Positions 19,864 to 31,146 are shown, numbered from the stretch's first letter. The stretch is DNA of 64,000 nt from Auanema rhodensis (GCA_964057225.1 OZ059895.1:16080001-16144000); one strand, 5' to 3'. Notes: generated by a model not told the origin, from the sequence alone. Numbers and translations are program-made.

Positions 19864-19935
19864 TTCTCGGTAGTATAGTGGTAAGTATCCGCGTCTGTCA
19901 CATGCGAGACCCGGGTTCAATTCCCGGCCGGGGAG
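19864..19935 (+). tRNA. tRNA-Asp(GTC), variant
   Basis: Complete cloverleaf. C2 is T (TTCTCGG, now a T-G pair) and the D loop reads GGTAAG instead of GGTGAG. GAATGTATTAC follows, so the usual TTTT terminator is broken to TATT. Function uncertain. Confidence 0.85.
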
Positions 19936-20110
19936 AATGTATTACACCTGTTCAGTATGTTTTCTTCCAGGTAATGCCCTGAGGGTTAAATTATCCGTAA
20001 ATGTATTGTTTCATTGGCTAAATAGTTGTGAACGGTATGGTCGCCAATATTGTCGAGTTCTTCCCGCTTGAGTTGCAAATAAAACCTGATCGAATGTTTT
20101 TCCTCAAGAG

Positions 20111-20244
20111 GATCATCAAGGCGGGCTCTCTACGAAGAGGCCTGATTATTGCACTTTTCGATTGGGCTGACCTGTATGGCAATCTCGAGTTGAGATTCGC
20201 CAACAGCTAAATTTTTGCGTTTGGGGATGCGTTCGCGCGGCCCT
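20111..20244 (+). pseudogene. U1 snRNA, first 27 nt missing
   Basis: It begins at GATCATCAAGG, directly after the spacer motif TCCTCAAGAG. The splice-site-pairing end and half of stem 1 are lost. Stem-loop 4 also carries CGCGGCCC (T to G). It cannot act as U1. Confidence 0.88.
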
Positions 20245-20485
20245 TACAATCTGAAGTATAAAGTTCATGCTTCGTGATTAGAATATCTTGAGAGTTTCAC
20301 GTGAGATCCACGTACATCCACACGCTCACTTCATTTTTGAAATATATTAGCACTTGACCGGTTGTTCTTCATGTTATGAAATTACTTCTATACTACAGTT
20401 TTCTTTTCAGGAAATTGTGATCAATGAAGCTAAGGGAGAGACTTAGAATCGTAACGTTGGTATTCTGATAACGTGTAGCCTCATA

Positions 20486-20557
20486 TCCTCGGTAGTATAG
20501 TGGTGAGTATCCGCGTCTGTCACATGCGAGACCCGGGTTCAATTCCCGGCCGGGGAG
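20486..20557 (+). tRNA. tRNA-Asp(GTC)
   Basis: Sequence as in the copy at 450; its partner U1 is the truncated one at 20111. Confidence 0.97.
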
Positions 20558-20809
20558 AATGTTTTACACCTGTTCAGTATGTTTTCTTCCAGGTAATGCC
20601 CTGAGGATTAAATTATCCGTAAATATGTTGTTTCATTGGCAAAATAGTTGTGAACGGGATGGTCGCCAATATTGTCGGGTTCTTCCAGCTTGAGTTGCAA
20701 TTAAAACCTGATCGAATGTTTTTCCTCAAGATTCAGAAATTTAATAAAGTGAAACCCATATGAGATACCAAACAAGGTATGGCCTGTTAGACTGATTGAG
20801 TTGACCATT

Positions 20810-20970
20810 AAACTTACCTGGCTGGGAGCTGCCCGCGATCATCAAGGCGGGCTCTCTATGAAGAGGCCTGATCATTGCACTTTTCGATTGGGCTGACATG
20901 TATGGCAATCTCGAGTTGAGATTCGCCAACAGCTAAATTTTTGCGTTTGGGGATGCGTTCGCGCGTCCCT
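20810..20970 (+). ncRNA. U1 snRNA, two-base variant
   Basis: C to T in CTCTCTATGAAG between stem-loops 1 and 2, and C to A in GCTGACATGTATGG before stem-loop 3. Otherwise complete. The same pair of changes recurs only at 25898. Confidence 0.95.
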
Positions 20971-21212
20971 TACAATCTGAAGTATAAAGTTCATGCTTCG
21001 TGATTAGAATATCTTGAGAGTTTCACGTGAGATCCACGTACATCCACACGCTCACTTCATTTTTGAAATATATTAGCACTTGACCGGTTGTTCTTCATGT
21101 TATAAAGTTACTTCTATACTACAGTTTTTCTTTTCAGGAAATTGTGATCATTGAAGCTAAGGGAGAGACTTAGAATCGTAACGTTGGTATTCTGATAACG
21201 TGTAGCCTCATA

Positions 21213-21284
21213 TCCTTGGTAGTATAGTGGTGAGTATCCGCGTCTGTCACATGCGAGACCCGGGTTCAATTCCCGGCCGGGGAG
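21213..21284 (+). tRNA. tRNA-Asp(GTC), TCCTTGG acceptor
   Basis: C5 is T, giving a second T-G pair in the acceptor stem; the rest is unchanged. Confidence 0.96.
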
Positions 21285-21536
21285 AATGTTTTACACCTGT
21301 TCAGTATGTTTTCTTCCAGGTAATGCCCTGAGTATTAAATTATCCGTATATATGTTGTTTCATTGGCAAAATAGTTGTGAACGGGATGGTCGCCAATATT
21401 GTCGGGTTCTTCCAGCTTGAGTTGCAATTAAAACCTGATCGAATGTTTTTCCTCAAGATTCAGAAATTTAATAAAGTGAAACCCATATGAGATACCAAAC
21501 AAGGTATGGCCTGTTAGACTCATTGAGTTGACCATT

Positions 21537-21697
21537 AAACTTACCTGGCTGGGAGCTGCCCGCGATCATCAAGGCGGGCTCTCTACGAAGAGGCCTGATC
21601 ATTGCACTTTTCGATTGGGCTGACCTGTATGGCAATCTCGAGTTGAGATTCGCCAACAGCTAAATTTTTGCGTTTGGGGATGCGTTCGCGCGTCCCT
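21537..21697 (+). ncRNA. U1 snRNA
   Basis: Reference sequence. The 3' flank is of the CTCGAGTATTAAT type. Confidence 0.97.
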
Positions 21698-21939
21698 TAC
21701 AATCTCGAGTATTAATTTCATGCTTGGTAATCAGAATATCGTGAGAGTTTCACGTGAAATCCACGTACATCCACACGCTCACTTCATTTTTGAATTATAA
21801 TAGCACTTGACCGGTTGTTCTTCATGTTATAAAATTATTTCTATACTACAATTTTTCTTTTCAGGAAATTGTGATCATTGAAGTTAAGGGAGAGACTTAG
21901 AATCGCAACGTTGGTATTCTGATAACGTGTAGCCTCATA

Positions 21940-22011
21940 TCCTCGGTAGTATAGTGGTGAGTATCCGCGTCTGTCACATGCGAGACCCGGGTTCAATTCC
22001 CGGCCGGGGAG
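21940..22011 (+). tRNA. tRNA-Asp(GTC)
   Basis: Reference sequence. The flank further downstream reads TTTTCTTTCAGG instead of TTTTCTTCCAGG. Confidence 0.98.
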
Positions 22012-22263
22012 AATGTTTTACACCTGTTCAGTATGTTTTCTTTCAGGTAATGCCCTGAGGGTTAAATTATCCGTAAATATGTAGTTTCATTGGCAGAGTA
22101 GTTAAGAACGGGATGGTCGCCAATATTGTCGGGTTCTTCCAGCTTGAGTTGCAATTAAAACCTGATCGAATGTTTTTCCTCATGATTCAGAAATTTAATA
22201 AAGAGAAACCCATATGAGATACCAAACAAGGTATGGCCTGTTAGACTCATTGAGTTGACCATT

Positions 22264-22424
22264 AAACTTACCTGGCTGGGAGCTGCCCGCGATCATCAAG
22301 GCGGGCTCTCTACGAAGAGGCCTGATCATTGCACTTTTCGATTGGGCTGACCTGTATGGCAATCTCGAGTTGAGATTCGCCAACAGCTAAATTTTTGCGT
22401 TTGGGGATGCGTTCGCGCGTCCCT
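22264..22424 (+). ncRNA. U1 snRNA
   Basis: Reference sequence; the 5' flank has AATAAAGAGAAACCC in place of AATAAAGTGAAACCC. Confidence 0.97.
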
Positions 22425-22666
22425 TACAATCTGAAGTATAAAGTTCATGCTTCGTGATTAGAATATCTTGAGAGTTTCACGTGAGATCCACGTACATCCA
22501 CACGCTCACTTCATTTTTGAAATATATTAGCACTTGACCGGTTGTTCTTCATGTTATAAAGTTACTTCTATACTACAGTTTTTCTTTTCAGGAAATTGTG
22601 ATCATTGAAGCTAAGGGAGAGACTTAGAATCGTAACGTTGGTATTCTGATAACGTGTAGCCTCATA

Positions 22667-22738
22667 TCCTCGGTAGTATAGTGGTGAGTATCCGCGTCTG
22701 TCACATGCGAGACCCGGGTTCAATTCCCGGCCGGGGAG
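22667..22738 (+). tRNA. tRNA-Asp(GTC)
   Basis: Reference sequence, 403 bases after its U1 start. Confidence 0.98.
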
Positions 22739-22990
22739 AATGTTTTACACCTGTTCAGTATGTTTTCTTCCAGGTAATGCCCTGAGTATTAAATTATCCG
22801 TATATATGTTGTTTCATTGGCAAAATAGTTGTGAACGGGATGGTCGCCAATATTGTCGGGTTCTTCCAGCTTGAGTTGCAATTAAAACCTGATCGAATGT
22901 TTTTCCTCAAGATTCAGAAATTTAATAAAGTGAAACCCATATGAGATACCAAACAAGGTATGGCCTGTTAGACTCATTGAGTTGACCATT

Positions 22991-23151
22991 AAACTTACCT
23001 GGCTGGGAGCTGCCCGCGATCATCAAGGCGGGCTCTCTACGAAGAGGCCTGATCATTGCACTTTTCGATTGGGCTGACCTGTATGGCAATCTCGAGTTGA
23101 GATTCGCCAACAGCTAAATTTTTGCGTTTGGGGATGCGTTCGCGCGTCCCT
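22991..23151 (+). ncRNA. U1 snRNA
   Basis: Reference sequence; CTCGAGTATTAAT-type 3' flank. Confidence 0.97.
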
Positions 23152-23393
23152 TACAATCTCGAGTATTAATTTCATGCTTGGTAATCAGAATATCGTGAGA
23201 GTTTCACGTGAAATCCACGTACATCCACACGCTCACTTCATTTTTGAATTATAATAGCACTTGACCGGTTGTTCTTCATGTTATAAAATTACTTCTATAC
23301 TACAATTTTTCTTTTCAGGAAATTGTGATCATTGAAGTTAAGGGAGAGACTTAGAATCGCAACGTTGGTATTCTGATAACGTGTAGCCTCATA

Positions 23394-23465
23394 TCCTCGG
23401 TAGTATAGTGGTGAGTATCCGCGTCTGTCACATGCGAGACCCGGGTTCAATTCCCGGCCGGGGAG
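23394..23465 (+). tRNA. tRNA-Asp(GTC)
   Basis: Reference sequence. Confidence 0.98.
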
Positions 23466-23717
23466 AATGTTTTACACCTGTTCAGTATGTTTTCTTCCAG
23501 GTAATGCCCTGAGGGTTAAATTATCCGTAAATATGTAGTTTCATTGGCAGAGTAGTTAAGAACGGGATGGTCGCCAATATTGTCGGGTTCTTCCAGCTTG
23601 AGTTGCAATTAAAACCTGATCGAATGTTTTTCCTCATGATTCAGAAATTTAATAAAGAGAAACCCATATGAGATACCAAACAAGGTATGGCCTGTTAGAC
23701 TCATTGAGTTGACCATT

Positions 23718-23878
23718 AAACTTACCTGGCTGGGAGCTGCCCGCGATCATCAAGGCGGGCTCTCTACGAAGAGGCCTGATCATTGCACTTTTCGATTGGG
23801 CTGACCTGTATGGCAATCTCGAGTTGAGATTCGCCAACAGCTAAATTTTTGCGTTTGGGGATGCGTTCGCGCGTCCCT
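23718..23878 (+). ncRNA. U1 snRNA
   Basis: Reference sequence; GAGAAACCC 5' flank as at 22264 but CTCGAGTATTAAT-type 3' flank, so the unit is a mosaic. Confidence 0.97.
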
Positions 23879-24120
23879 TACAATCTCGAGTATTAATTTC
23901 ATGCTTGGTAATCAGAATATCGTGAGAGTTTCACGTGAAATCCACGTACATCCACACGCTCACTTCATTTTTGAATTATAATAGCACTTGACCGGTTGTT
24001 CTTCATGTTATAAAATTACTTCTATACTACAATTTTTCTTTTCAGGAAATTGTGATCATTGAAGTTAAGGGAGAGACTTAGAATCGCAACGTTGGTATTC
24101 TGATAACGTGTAGCCTCATA

Positions 24121-24192
24121 TCCTCGGTAGTATAGTGGTGAGTATCCGCGTCTGTCACATGCGAGACCCGGGTTCAATTCCCGGCCGGGGAG
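24121..24192 (+). tRNA. tRNA-Asp(GTC)
   Basis: Reference sequence. Confidence 0.98.
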
Positions 24193-24444
24193 AATGTTTT
24201 ACACCTGTTCAGTATGTTTTCTTCCAGGTAATGCCCTGAGTATTAAATTATCCGTATATATGTTGTTTCATTGGCAAAATAGTTGTGAACGGGATGGTCG
24301 CCAATATTGTCGGGTTCTTCCAGCTTGAGTTGCAATTAAAACTTGATCGAATGTTTTTCCTCAAGATTCAGAAATTTAATAAAGTGAAACCCATATGAGA
24401 TACCAAGCAAAGTATGGCCTGTGGGACTCATTGAGTTGAACATT

Positions 24445-24605
24445 AAACTTACCTGGCTGGGAGCTGCCCGCGATCATCAAGGCGGGCTCTCTACGAAGAG
24501 GCCTGATCATTGCACTTTTCGATTGGGCTGACCTGTATGGCAATCTCGAGTTGAGATTCGCCAACAGCTAAATTTTTGCGTTTGGGGATGCGTTCGCGCG
24601 TCCCT
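24445..24605 (+). ncRNA. U1 snRNA
   Basis: RNA as reference; the 5' flank is of the GTTGAACATT type and carries CCTGTGGGACTC. Confidence 0.97.
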
Positions 24606-24847
24606 TACAATCTCGAGTATTAATTTCATGCTTGGTAATCAGAATATCGTGAGAGTTTCACGTGAAATCCACGTACATCCACACGCTCACTTCATTTTTG
24701 AATTATAATAGCACTTGACCGGTTGTTCTTCATGTTATAAAATTACTTCTATACTACAATTTTTCTTTTCAGGAAATTGTGATCATTGAAGTTAAGGGAG
24801 AGACTTAGAATCGCAACGTTGGTATTCTGATAACGTGTAGCCTCATA

Positions 24848-24919
24848 TCCTCGGTACTATAGTGGTGAGTATCCGCGTCTGTCACATGCGAGACCCGGGT
24901 TCAATTCCCGGCCGGGGAG
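24848..24919 (+). tRNA. tRNA-Asp(GTC), A-box variant
   Basis: G10 is C (GGTACTATAGTGG). This changes the conserved G of the A box and the D stem, so Pol III transcription or folding may be weakened. Confidence 0.88.
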
Positions 24920-25171
24920 AATGTTTTACACCTGTTCAGTATGTTTTCTTCCAGGTAATGCCCTGAGGGTTAAATTATCCGTAAATATGTTGTTTCATTG
25001 GCAAAATAGTTGTGAACGGGATGGTCGCCAATATTGTCGGGTTCTTCCAGCTTGAGTTGCAATTAAAACTTGATCGAATGTTTTTCCTCAAGATTCAGAA
25101 ATTTAATAAAGTGAAACCCATATGAGATACCAAGCATAGTATGGCCTGTTAGACTCATTGAGTTGAACATT

Positions 25172-25332
25172 AAACTTACCTGGCTGGGAGCTGCCCGCGA
25201 TCATCAAGGCGGGCTCTCTACGAAGAGGCCTGATCATTGCACTTTTCGATTGGGCTGACCTGTATGGCAATCTCGAGTTGAGATTCGCCAACAGCTAAAT
25301 TTTTGCGTTTGGGGATGCGTTCGCGCGTCCCT
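25172..25332 (+). ncRNA. U1 snRNA
   Basis: RNA as reference; the 5' flank has CCAAGCATAGTATGG. Confidence 0.97.
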
Positions 25333-25573
25333 TACAATCTGAAGTATAAAGTTCATGCTTCGTGATTAGAATATCTTGAGAGTTTCACGTGAGATCCACG
25401 TACATCCACACGCTCACTTCATTTTTGAAATATATTAGCACTTGACCGGTTGTTCTTCATGTTATGAAATTACTTCTATACTACAGTTTTCTTTTCAGGA
25501 AATTGTGATCAATGAAGCTAAGGGAGAGACTTAGAATCGTAACGTTGGTATTCTGATAACGTGTAGCCTCATA

Positions 25574-25645
25574 TCCTCGGTAGTATAGTGGTGAGTATCC
25601 GCGTCTGTCACATGCGAGACCCGGGTTCAATTCCCGGCCGGGGAG
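25574..25645 (+). tRNA. tRNA-Asp(GTC)
   Basis: Reference sequence, in a 726-bp unit (402 bases after its U1 start). Confidence 0.98.
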
Positions 25646-25897
25646 AATGTTTTACACCTGTTCAGTATGTTTTCTTCCAGGTAATGCCCTGAGGATTAAA
25701 TTATCCGTAAATATGTTGTTTCATTGGCAAAATAGTTGTGAACGGGATGGTCGCCAATATTGTCGGGTTCTTCCAGCTTGAGTTGCAATTAAAACCTGAT
25801 CGAATGTTTTTCCTCAAGATTCAGAAATTTAATAAAGTGAAACCCATATGAGATACCAAACAAGGTATGGCCTGTTAGACTGATTGAGTTGACCATT

Positions 25898-26058
25898 AAA
25901 CTTACCTGGCTGGGAGCTGCCCGCGATCATCAAGGCGGGCTCTCTATGAAGAGGCCTGATCATTGCACTTTTCGATTGGGCTGACATGTATGGCAATCTC
26001 GAGTTGAGATTCGCCAACAGCTAAATTTTTGCGTTTGGGGATGCGTTCGCGCGTCCCT
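25898..26058 (+). ncRNA. U1 snRNA, two-base variant
   Basis: Same two substitutions as the copy at 20810, 5,088 bases upstream, including the ACTGATTGAG 5' flank. Confidence 0.95.
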
Positions 26059-26300
26059 TACAATCTGAAGTATAAAGTTCATGCTTCGTGATTAGAATAT
26101 CTTGAGAGTTTCACGTGAGATCCACGTACATCCACACGCTCACTTCATTTTTGAAATATATTAGCACTTGACCGGTTGTTCTTCATGTTATAAAGTTACT
26201 TCTATACTACAGTTTTTCTTTTCAGGAAATTGTGATCATTGAAGCTAAGGGAGAGACTTAGAATCGTAACGTTGGTATTCTGATAACGTGTAGCCTCATA

Positions 26301-26372
26301 TCCTTGGTAGTATAGTGGTGAGTATCCGCGTCTGTCACATGCGAGACCCGGGTTCAATTCCCGGCCGGGGAG
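26301..26372 (+). tRNA. tRNA-Asp(GTC), TCCTTGG acceptor
   Basis: C5 to T as at 21213, 5,088 bases upstream. Confidence 0.96.
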
Positions 26373-26624
26373 AATGTTTTACACCTGTTCAGTATGTTTT
26401 CTTCCAGGTAATGCCCTGAGTATTAAATTATCCGTATATATGTTGTTTCATTGGCAAAATAGTTGTGAACGGGATGGTCGCCAATATTGTCGGGTTCTTC
26501 CAGCTTGAGTTGCAATTAAAACCTGATCGAATGTTTTTCCTCAAGATTCAGAAATTTAATAAAGTGAAACCCATATGAGATACCAAACAAGGTATGGCCT
26601 GTTAGACTCATTGAGTTGACCATT

Positions 26625-26785
26625 AAACTTACCTGGCTGGGAGCTGCCCGCGATCATCAAGGCGGGCTCTCTACGAAGAGGCCTGATCATTGCACTTTTC
26701 GATTGGGCTGACCTGTATGGCAATCTCGAGTTGAGATTCGCCAACAGCTAAATTTTTGCGTTTGGGGATGCGTTCGCGCGTCCCT
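26625..26785 (+). ncRNA. U1 snRNA
   Basis: Reference sequence. The spacer shares AAAATTATTTCTATAC only with the unit at 21537. Confidence 0.97.
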
Positions 26786-27027
26786 TACAATCTCGAGTAT
26801 TAATTTCATGCTTGGTAATCAGAATATCGTGAGAGTTTCACGTGAAATCCACGTACATCCACACGCTCACTTCATTTTTGAATTATAATAGCACTTGACC
26901 GGTTGTTCTTCATGTTATAAAATTATTTCTATACTACAATTTTTCTTTTCAGGAAATTGTGATCATTGAAGTTAAGGGAGAGACTTAGAATCGCAACGTT
27001 GGTATTCTGATAACGTGTAGCCTCATA

Positions 27028-27099
27028 TCCTCGGTAGTATAGTGGTGAGTATCCGCGTCTGTCACATGCGAGACCCGGGTTCAATTCCCGGCCGGGGAG
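27028..27099 (+). tRNA. tRNA-Asp(GTC)
   Basis: Reference sequence. Confidence 0.98.
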
Positions 27100-27351
27100 A
27101 ATGTTTTACACCTGTTCAGTATGTTTTCTTCCAGGTAATGCCCTGAGGGTTAAATTATCCGTAAATATGTAGTTTCATTGGCAGAGTAGTTAAGAACGGG
27201 ATGGTCGCCAATATTGTCGGGTTCTTCCAGCTTGAGTTGCAATTAAAACCTGATCGAATGTTTTTCCTCATGATTCAGAAATTTAATAAAGAGAAACCCA
27301 TATGAGATACCAAACAAGGTATGGCCTGTTAGACTCATTGAGTTGACCATT

Positions 27352-27512
27352 AAACTTACCTGGCTGGGAGCTGCCCGCGATCATCAAGGCGGGCTCTCTA
27401 CGAAGAGGCCTGATCATTGCACTTTTCGATTGGGCTGACCTGTATGGCAATCTCGAGTTGAGATTCGCCAACAGCTAAATTTTTGCGTTTGGGGATGCGT
27501 TCGCGCGTCCCT
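27352..27512 (+). ncRNA. U1 snRNA
   Basis: Reference sequence; GAGAAACCC 5' flank. Confidence 0.97.
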
Positions 27513-27754
27513 TACAATCTGAAGTATAAAGTTCATGCTTCGTGATTAGAATATCTTGAGAGTTTCACGTGAGATCCACGTACATCCACACGCTCACTTC
27601 ATTTTTGAAATATATTAGCACTTGACCGGTTGTTCTTCATGTTATAAAGTTACTTCTATACTACAGTTTTTCTTTTCAGGAAATTGTGATCATTGAAGCT
27701 AAGGGAGAGACTTAGAATCGTAACGTTGGTATTCTGATAACGTGTAGCCTCATA

Positions 27755-27826
27755 TCCTCGGTAGTATAGTGGTGAGTATCCGCGTCTGTCACATGCGAGA
27801 CCCGGGTTCAATTCCCGGCCGGGGAG
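27755..27826 (+). tRNA. tRNA-Asp(GTC)
   Basis: Reference sequence. Confidence 0.98.
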
Positions 27827-28078
27827 AATGTTTTACACCTGTTCAGTATGTTTTCTTCCAGGTAATGCCCTGAGTATTAAATTATCCGTATATATGTTGT
27901 TTCATTGGCAAAATAGTTGTGAACGGGATGGTCGCCAATATTGTCGGGTTCTTCCAGCTTGAGTTGCAATTAAAACCTGATCGAATGTTTTTCCTCAAGA
28001 TTCAGAAATTTAATAAAGTGAAACCCATATGAGATACCAAACAAGGTATGGCCTGTTAGACTCATTGAGTTGACCATT

Positions 28079-28239
28079 AAACTTACCTGGCTGGGAGCTG
28101 CCCGCGATCATCAAGGCGGGCTCTCTACGAAGAGGCCTGATCATTGCACTTTTCGATTGGGCTGACCTGTATGGCAATCTCGAGTTGAGATTCGCCAACA
28201 GCTAAATTTTTGCGTTTGGGGATGCGTTCGCGCGTCCCT
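28079..28239 (+). ncRNA. U1 snRNA
   Basis: Reference sequence; CTCGAGTATTAAT-type 3' flank. Confidence 0.97.
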
Positions 28240-28481
28240 TACAATCTCGAGTATTAATTTCATGCTTGGTAATCAGAATATCGTGAGAGTTTCACGTGAA
28301 ATCCACGTACATCCACACGCTCACTTCATTTTTGAATTATAATAGCACTTGACCGGTTGTTCTTCATGTTATAAAATTACTTCTATACTACAATTTTTCT
28401 TTTCAGGAAATTGTGATCATTGAAGTTAAGGGAGAGACTTAGAATCGCAACGTTGGTATTCTGATAACGTGTAGCCTCATA

Positions 28482-28553
28482 TCCTCGGTACTATAGTGGT
28501 GAGTATCCGCGTCTGTCACATGCGAGACCCGGGTTCAATTCCCGGCCGGGGAG
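28482..28553 (+). tRNA. tRNA-Asp(GTC), A-box variant
   Basis: G10 to C as in the copy at 24848. Confidence 0.88.
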
Positions 28554-28805
28554 AATGTTTTACACCTGTTCAGTATGTTTTCTTCCAGGTAATGCCCTGA
28601 GGGTTAAATTATCCGTAAATATGTTGTTTCATTGGCAAAATAGTTGTGAACGGGATGGTCGCCAATATTGTCGGGTTCTTCCAGCTTGAGTTGCAATTAA
28701 AACTTGATCGAATGTTTTTCCTCAAGATTCAGAAATTTAATAAAGTGAAACCCATATGAGATACCAAGCATAGTATGGCCTGTTAGACTCATTGAGTTGA
28801 ACATT

Positions 28806-28966
28806 AAACTTACCTGGCTGGGAGCTGCCCGCGATCATCAAGGCGGGCTCTCTACGAAGAGGCCTGATCATTGCACTTTTCGATTGGGCTGACCTGTATG
28901 GCAATCTCGAGTTGAGATTCGCCAACAGCTAAATTTTTGCGTTTGGGGATGCGTTCGCGCGTCCCT
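28806..28966 (+). ncRNA. U1 snRNA
   Basis: RNA as reference; 5' flank CCAAGCATAGTATGG as at 25172. Confidence 0.97.
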
Positions 28967-29207
28967 TACAATCTGAAGTATAAAGTTCATGCTTCGTGAT
29001 TAGAATATCTTGAGAGTTTCACGTGAGATCCACGTACATCCACACGCTCACTTCATTTTTGAAATATATTAGCACTTGACCGGTTGTTCTTCATGTTATA
29101 AAATTACTTCTATACTACAGTTTTCTTTTCAGGAAATTGTGATCAATGAAGCTAAGGGAGAGACTTAGAATCGTAACGTTGGTATTCTGATAACGTGTAG
29201 CCTCATA

Positions 29208-29279
29208 TCCTCGGTAGTATAGTGGTGAGTATCCGCGTCTGTCACATGCGAGACCCGGGTTCAATTCCCGGCCGGGGAG
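29208..29279 (+). tRNA. tRNA-Asp(GTC)
   Basis: Reference sequence, 726-bp unit. Confidence 0.98.
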
Positions 29280-29531
29280 AATGTTTTACACCTGTTCAGT
29301 ATGTTTTCTTCCAGGTAATGCCCTGAGGATTAAATTATCCGTAAATATGTTGTTTCATTGGCAAAATAGTTGTGAACGGGATGGTCGCCAATATTGTCGG
29401 GTTCTTCCAGCTTGAGTTGCAATTAAAACTTGATGGAATGTTTTTCCTCAACATTCAGAAATTTAATAAAGTGAAACCCATATGAGATACCAAACAAGGT
29501 ATGGCCTGTTAGACTCATTGAGTTGACCATT

Positions 29532-29692
29532 AAACTTACCTGGCTGGGAGCTGCCTGCGATCATCAAGGCGGGCTCTCTACGAAGAGGCCTGATCATTGC
29601 ACTTTTCGATTGGGCTGACCTGTATGGCAATCTCGAGTTGAGATTCGCCAACAGCTAAATTGTTGCGTTTGGGGATGCGTTCGCGCGTCCCT
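29532..29692 (+). ncRNA. U1 snRNA, Sm-site mutant
   Basis: The Sm site reads AAATTGTTG (T to G at 29662), breaking the run of U that binds the Sm ring. Stem-loop 1 also has C to T at 29556 (a tolerated G-U pair). This copy probably cannot form a stable snRNP. Confidence 0.9.
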
Positions 29693-29934
29693 TACAATCT
29701 GAAGTATAAAGTTCATGCTTCGTGATTAGAATATCTTGAGAGTTTCACGTGAGATCCACGTACATCCACACGCTCACTTCATTTTTGAAATATATTAGCA
29801 CTTGACCGGTTGTTCTTCATGTTATAAAGTTACTTCTATACTACAGTTTTTCTTTTCAGGAAATTGTGATCATTGAAGCTAAGGGAGAGACTTAGAATCC
29901 TAACGTTGGTATTCTGATAACGTGTAGCCTCATA

Positions 29935-30006
29935 TCCTCGGTAGTATAGTGGTGAGTATCCGCGTCTGTCACATGCGAGACCCGGGTTCAATTCCCGGCC
30001 GGGGAG
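29935..30006 (+). tRNA. tRNA-Asp(GTC)
   Basis: Reference sequence; upstream flank GAATCCTAACG. Confidence 0.98.
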
Positions 30007-30258
30007 AATGTTTTACACCTGTTCAGTATGTTTTCTTCCAGGTAATGCCCTGAGGATTAAATTATCCGTAAATATGTTGTTTCATTGGCAAAATAGTTGT
30101 GAACGGGATGGTCGCCAATATTGTCGGGTTCTTCCAGCTTGAGTTGCAATTAAAACTTGATGGAATGTTTTTCCTCAACATTCAGAAATTTAATAAAGTG
30201 AAACCCATATGAGATACCAAACAAGGTAGGGCCTGTTAGACTCATTGAGTTGAACATT

Positions 30259-30419
30259 AAACTTACCTGGCTGGGAGCTGCCCGCGATCATCAAGGCGGG
30301 CTCTCTACGAAGAGGCCTGATCATTGCACTTTTCGATTGGGCTGACATGTATGGCAATCTCGAGTTGAGATTCGCCAACAGCTAAATTTTTGCGTTTGGG
30401 GATGAGTTCGCGCGTCTCT
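30259..30419 (+). ncRNA. U1 snRNA, stem-loop 4 variant
   Basis: Stem-loop 4 carries C to A at 30405 (an A-G mismatch next to the TTCG loop) and C to T at 30416 (G-U pair). It also has ACATG before stem-loop 3. Function uncertain. Confidence 0.92.
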
Positions 30420-30661
30420 TACAATCTGAAGTATAAAGTTCATGCTTCGTGATTAGAATATCTTGAGAGTTTCACGTGAGATCCACGTACATCCACACGC
30501 TCACTTCATTTTTGAAATATATTAGCACTTGACCGGTTGTTCTTCATGTTATAAAGTTACTTCTATACTACAGTTTTTCTTTTCAGGAAATTGTGATCAT
30601 TGAAGCTAAGGGAGAGACTTAGAATCGTAACGTTGGTATTCTGATAACGTGTGGCCTCATA

Positions 30662-30733
30662 TCCTTGGTAGTATAGTGGTGAGTATCCGCGTCTGTCACA
30701 TGCGAGACCCGGGTTCAATTCCCGGCCGGGGAG
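30662..30733 (+). tRNA. tRNA-Asp(GTC), TCCTTGG acceptor
   Basis: C5 to T; the upstream flank has GTGGCCTCAT. Confidence 0.96.
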
Positions 30734-30985
30734 AATGTTTTACACCTGTTCAGTATGTTTTCTTCCAGGTAATGCCCTGAGTATTAAATTATTCGTATAT
30801 ATGTTGTTTCATTGGCAAAATAGTTGTGAACGGGATGGTCGCCAATATTGTCGGGTTCTTCCAGCTTGAGTTGCAATTAAAACCTGATCGAATGTTTTTC
30901 CTCAAGATTCAGAAATTTAATAAAGTGAAACCCATATGAGATACCAAACAAGGTATGGCCTGTTAGACTCATTGAGTTGACCATT

Positions 30986-31146
30986 AAACTTACCTGGCTG
31001 GGAGCTGCCCGCGATCATCAAGGCGGGCTCTCTACGAAGAGGCCTGATCATTGCACTTTTCGATTGGGCTGACCTGTATGGCAATCTCGAGTTGAGATTC
31101 GCCAACAGCTAAATTTTTGCGTTTGGGGATGCGTTCGCGCGTCCCT
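30986..31146 (+). ncRNA. U1 snRNA
   Basis: Reference sequence. Confidence 0.97.

Larger units (their letters stand above)
19700..19935 (+). repeat. tRNA-Asp/leader chimera, 146-bp tandem duplication
   Basis: GGTTAAATTGGTCTCATATT starts at 19700 and again at 19846. The first copy has tRNA-Asp up to GCGAGACCC and then switches to retroelement leader (GTCGGAAGGATACGAATG); the second has a whole tRNA and passes into the main array. Confidence 0.85.
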
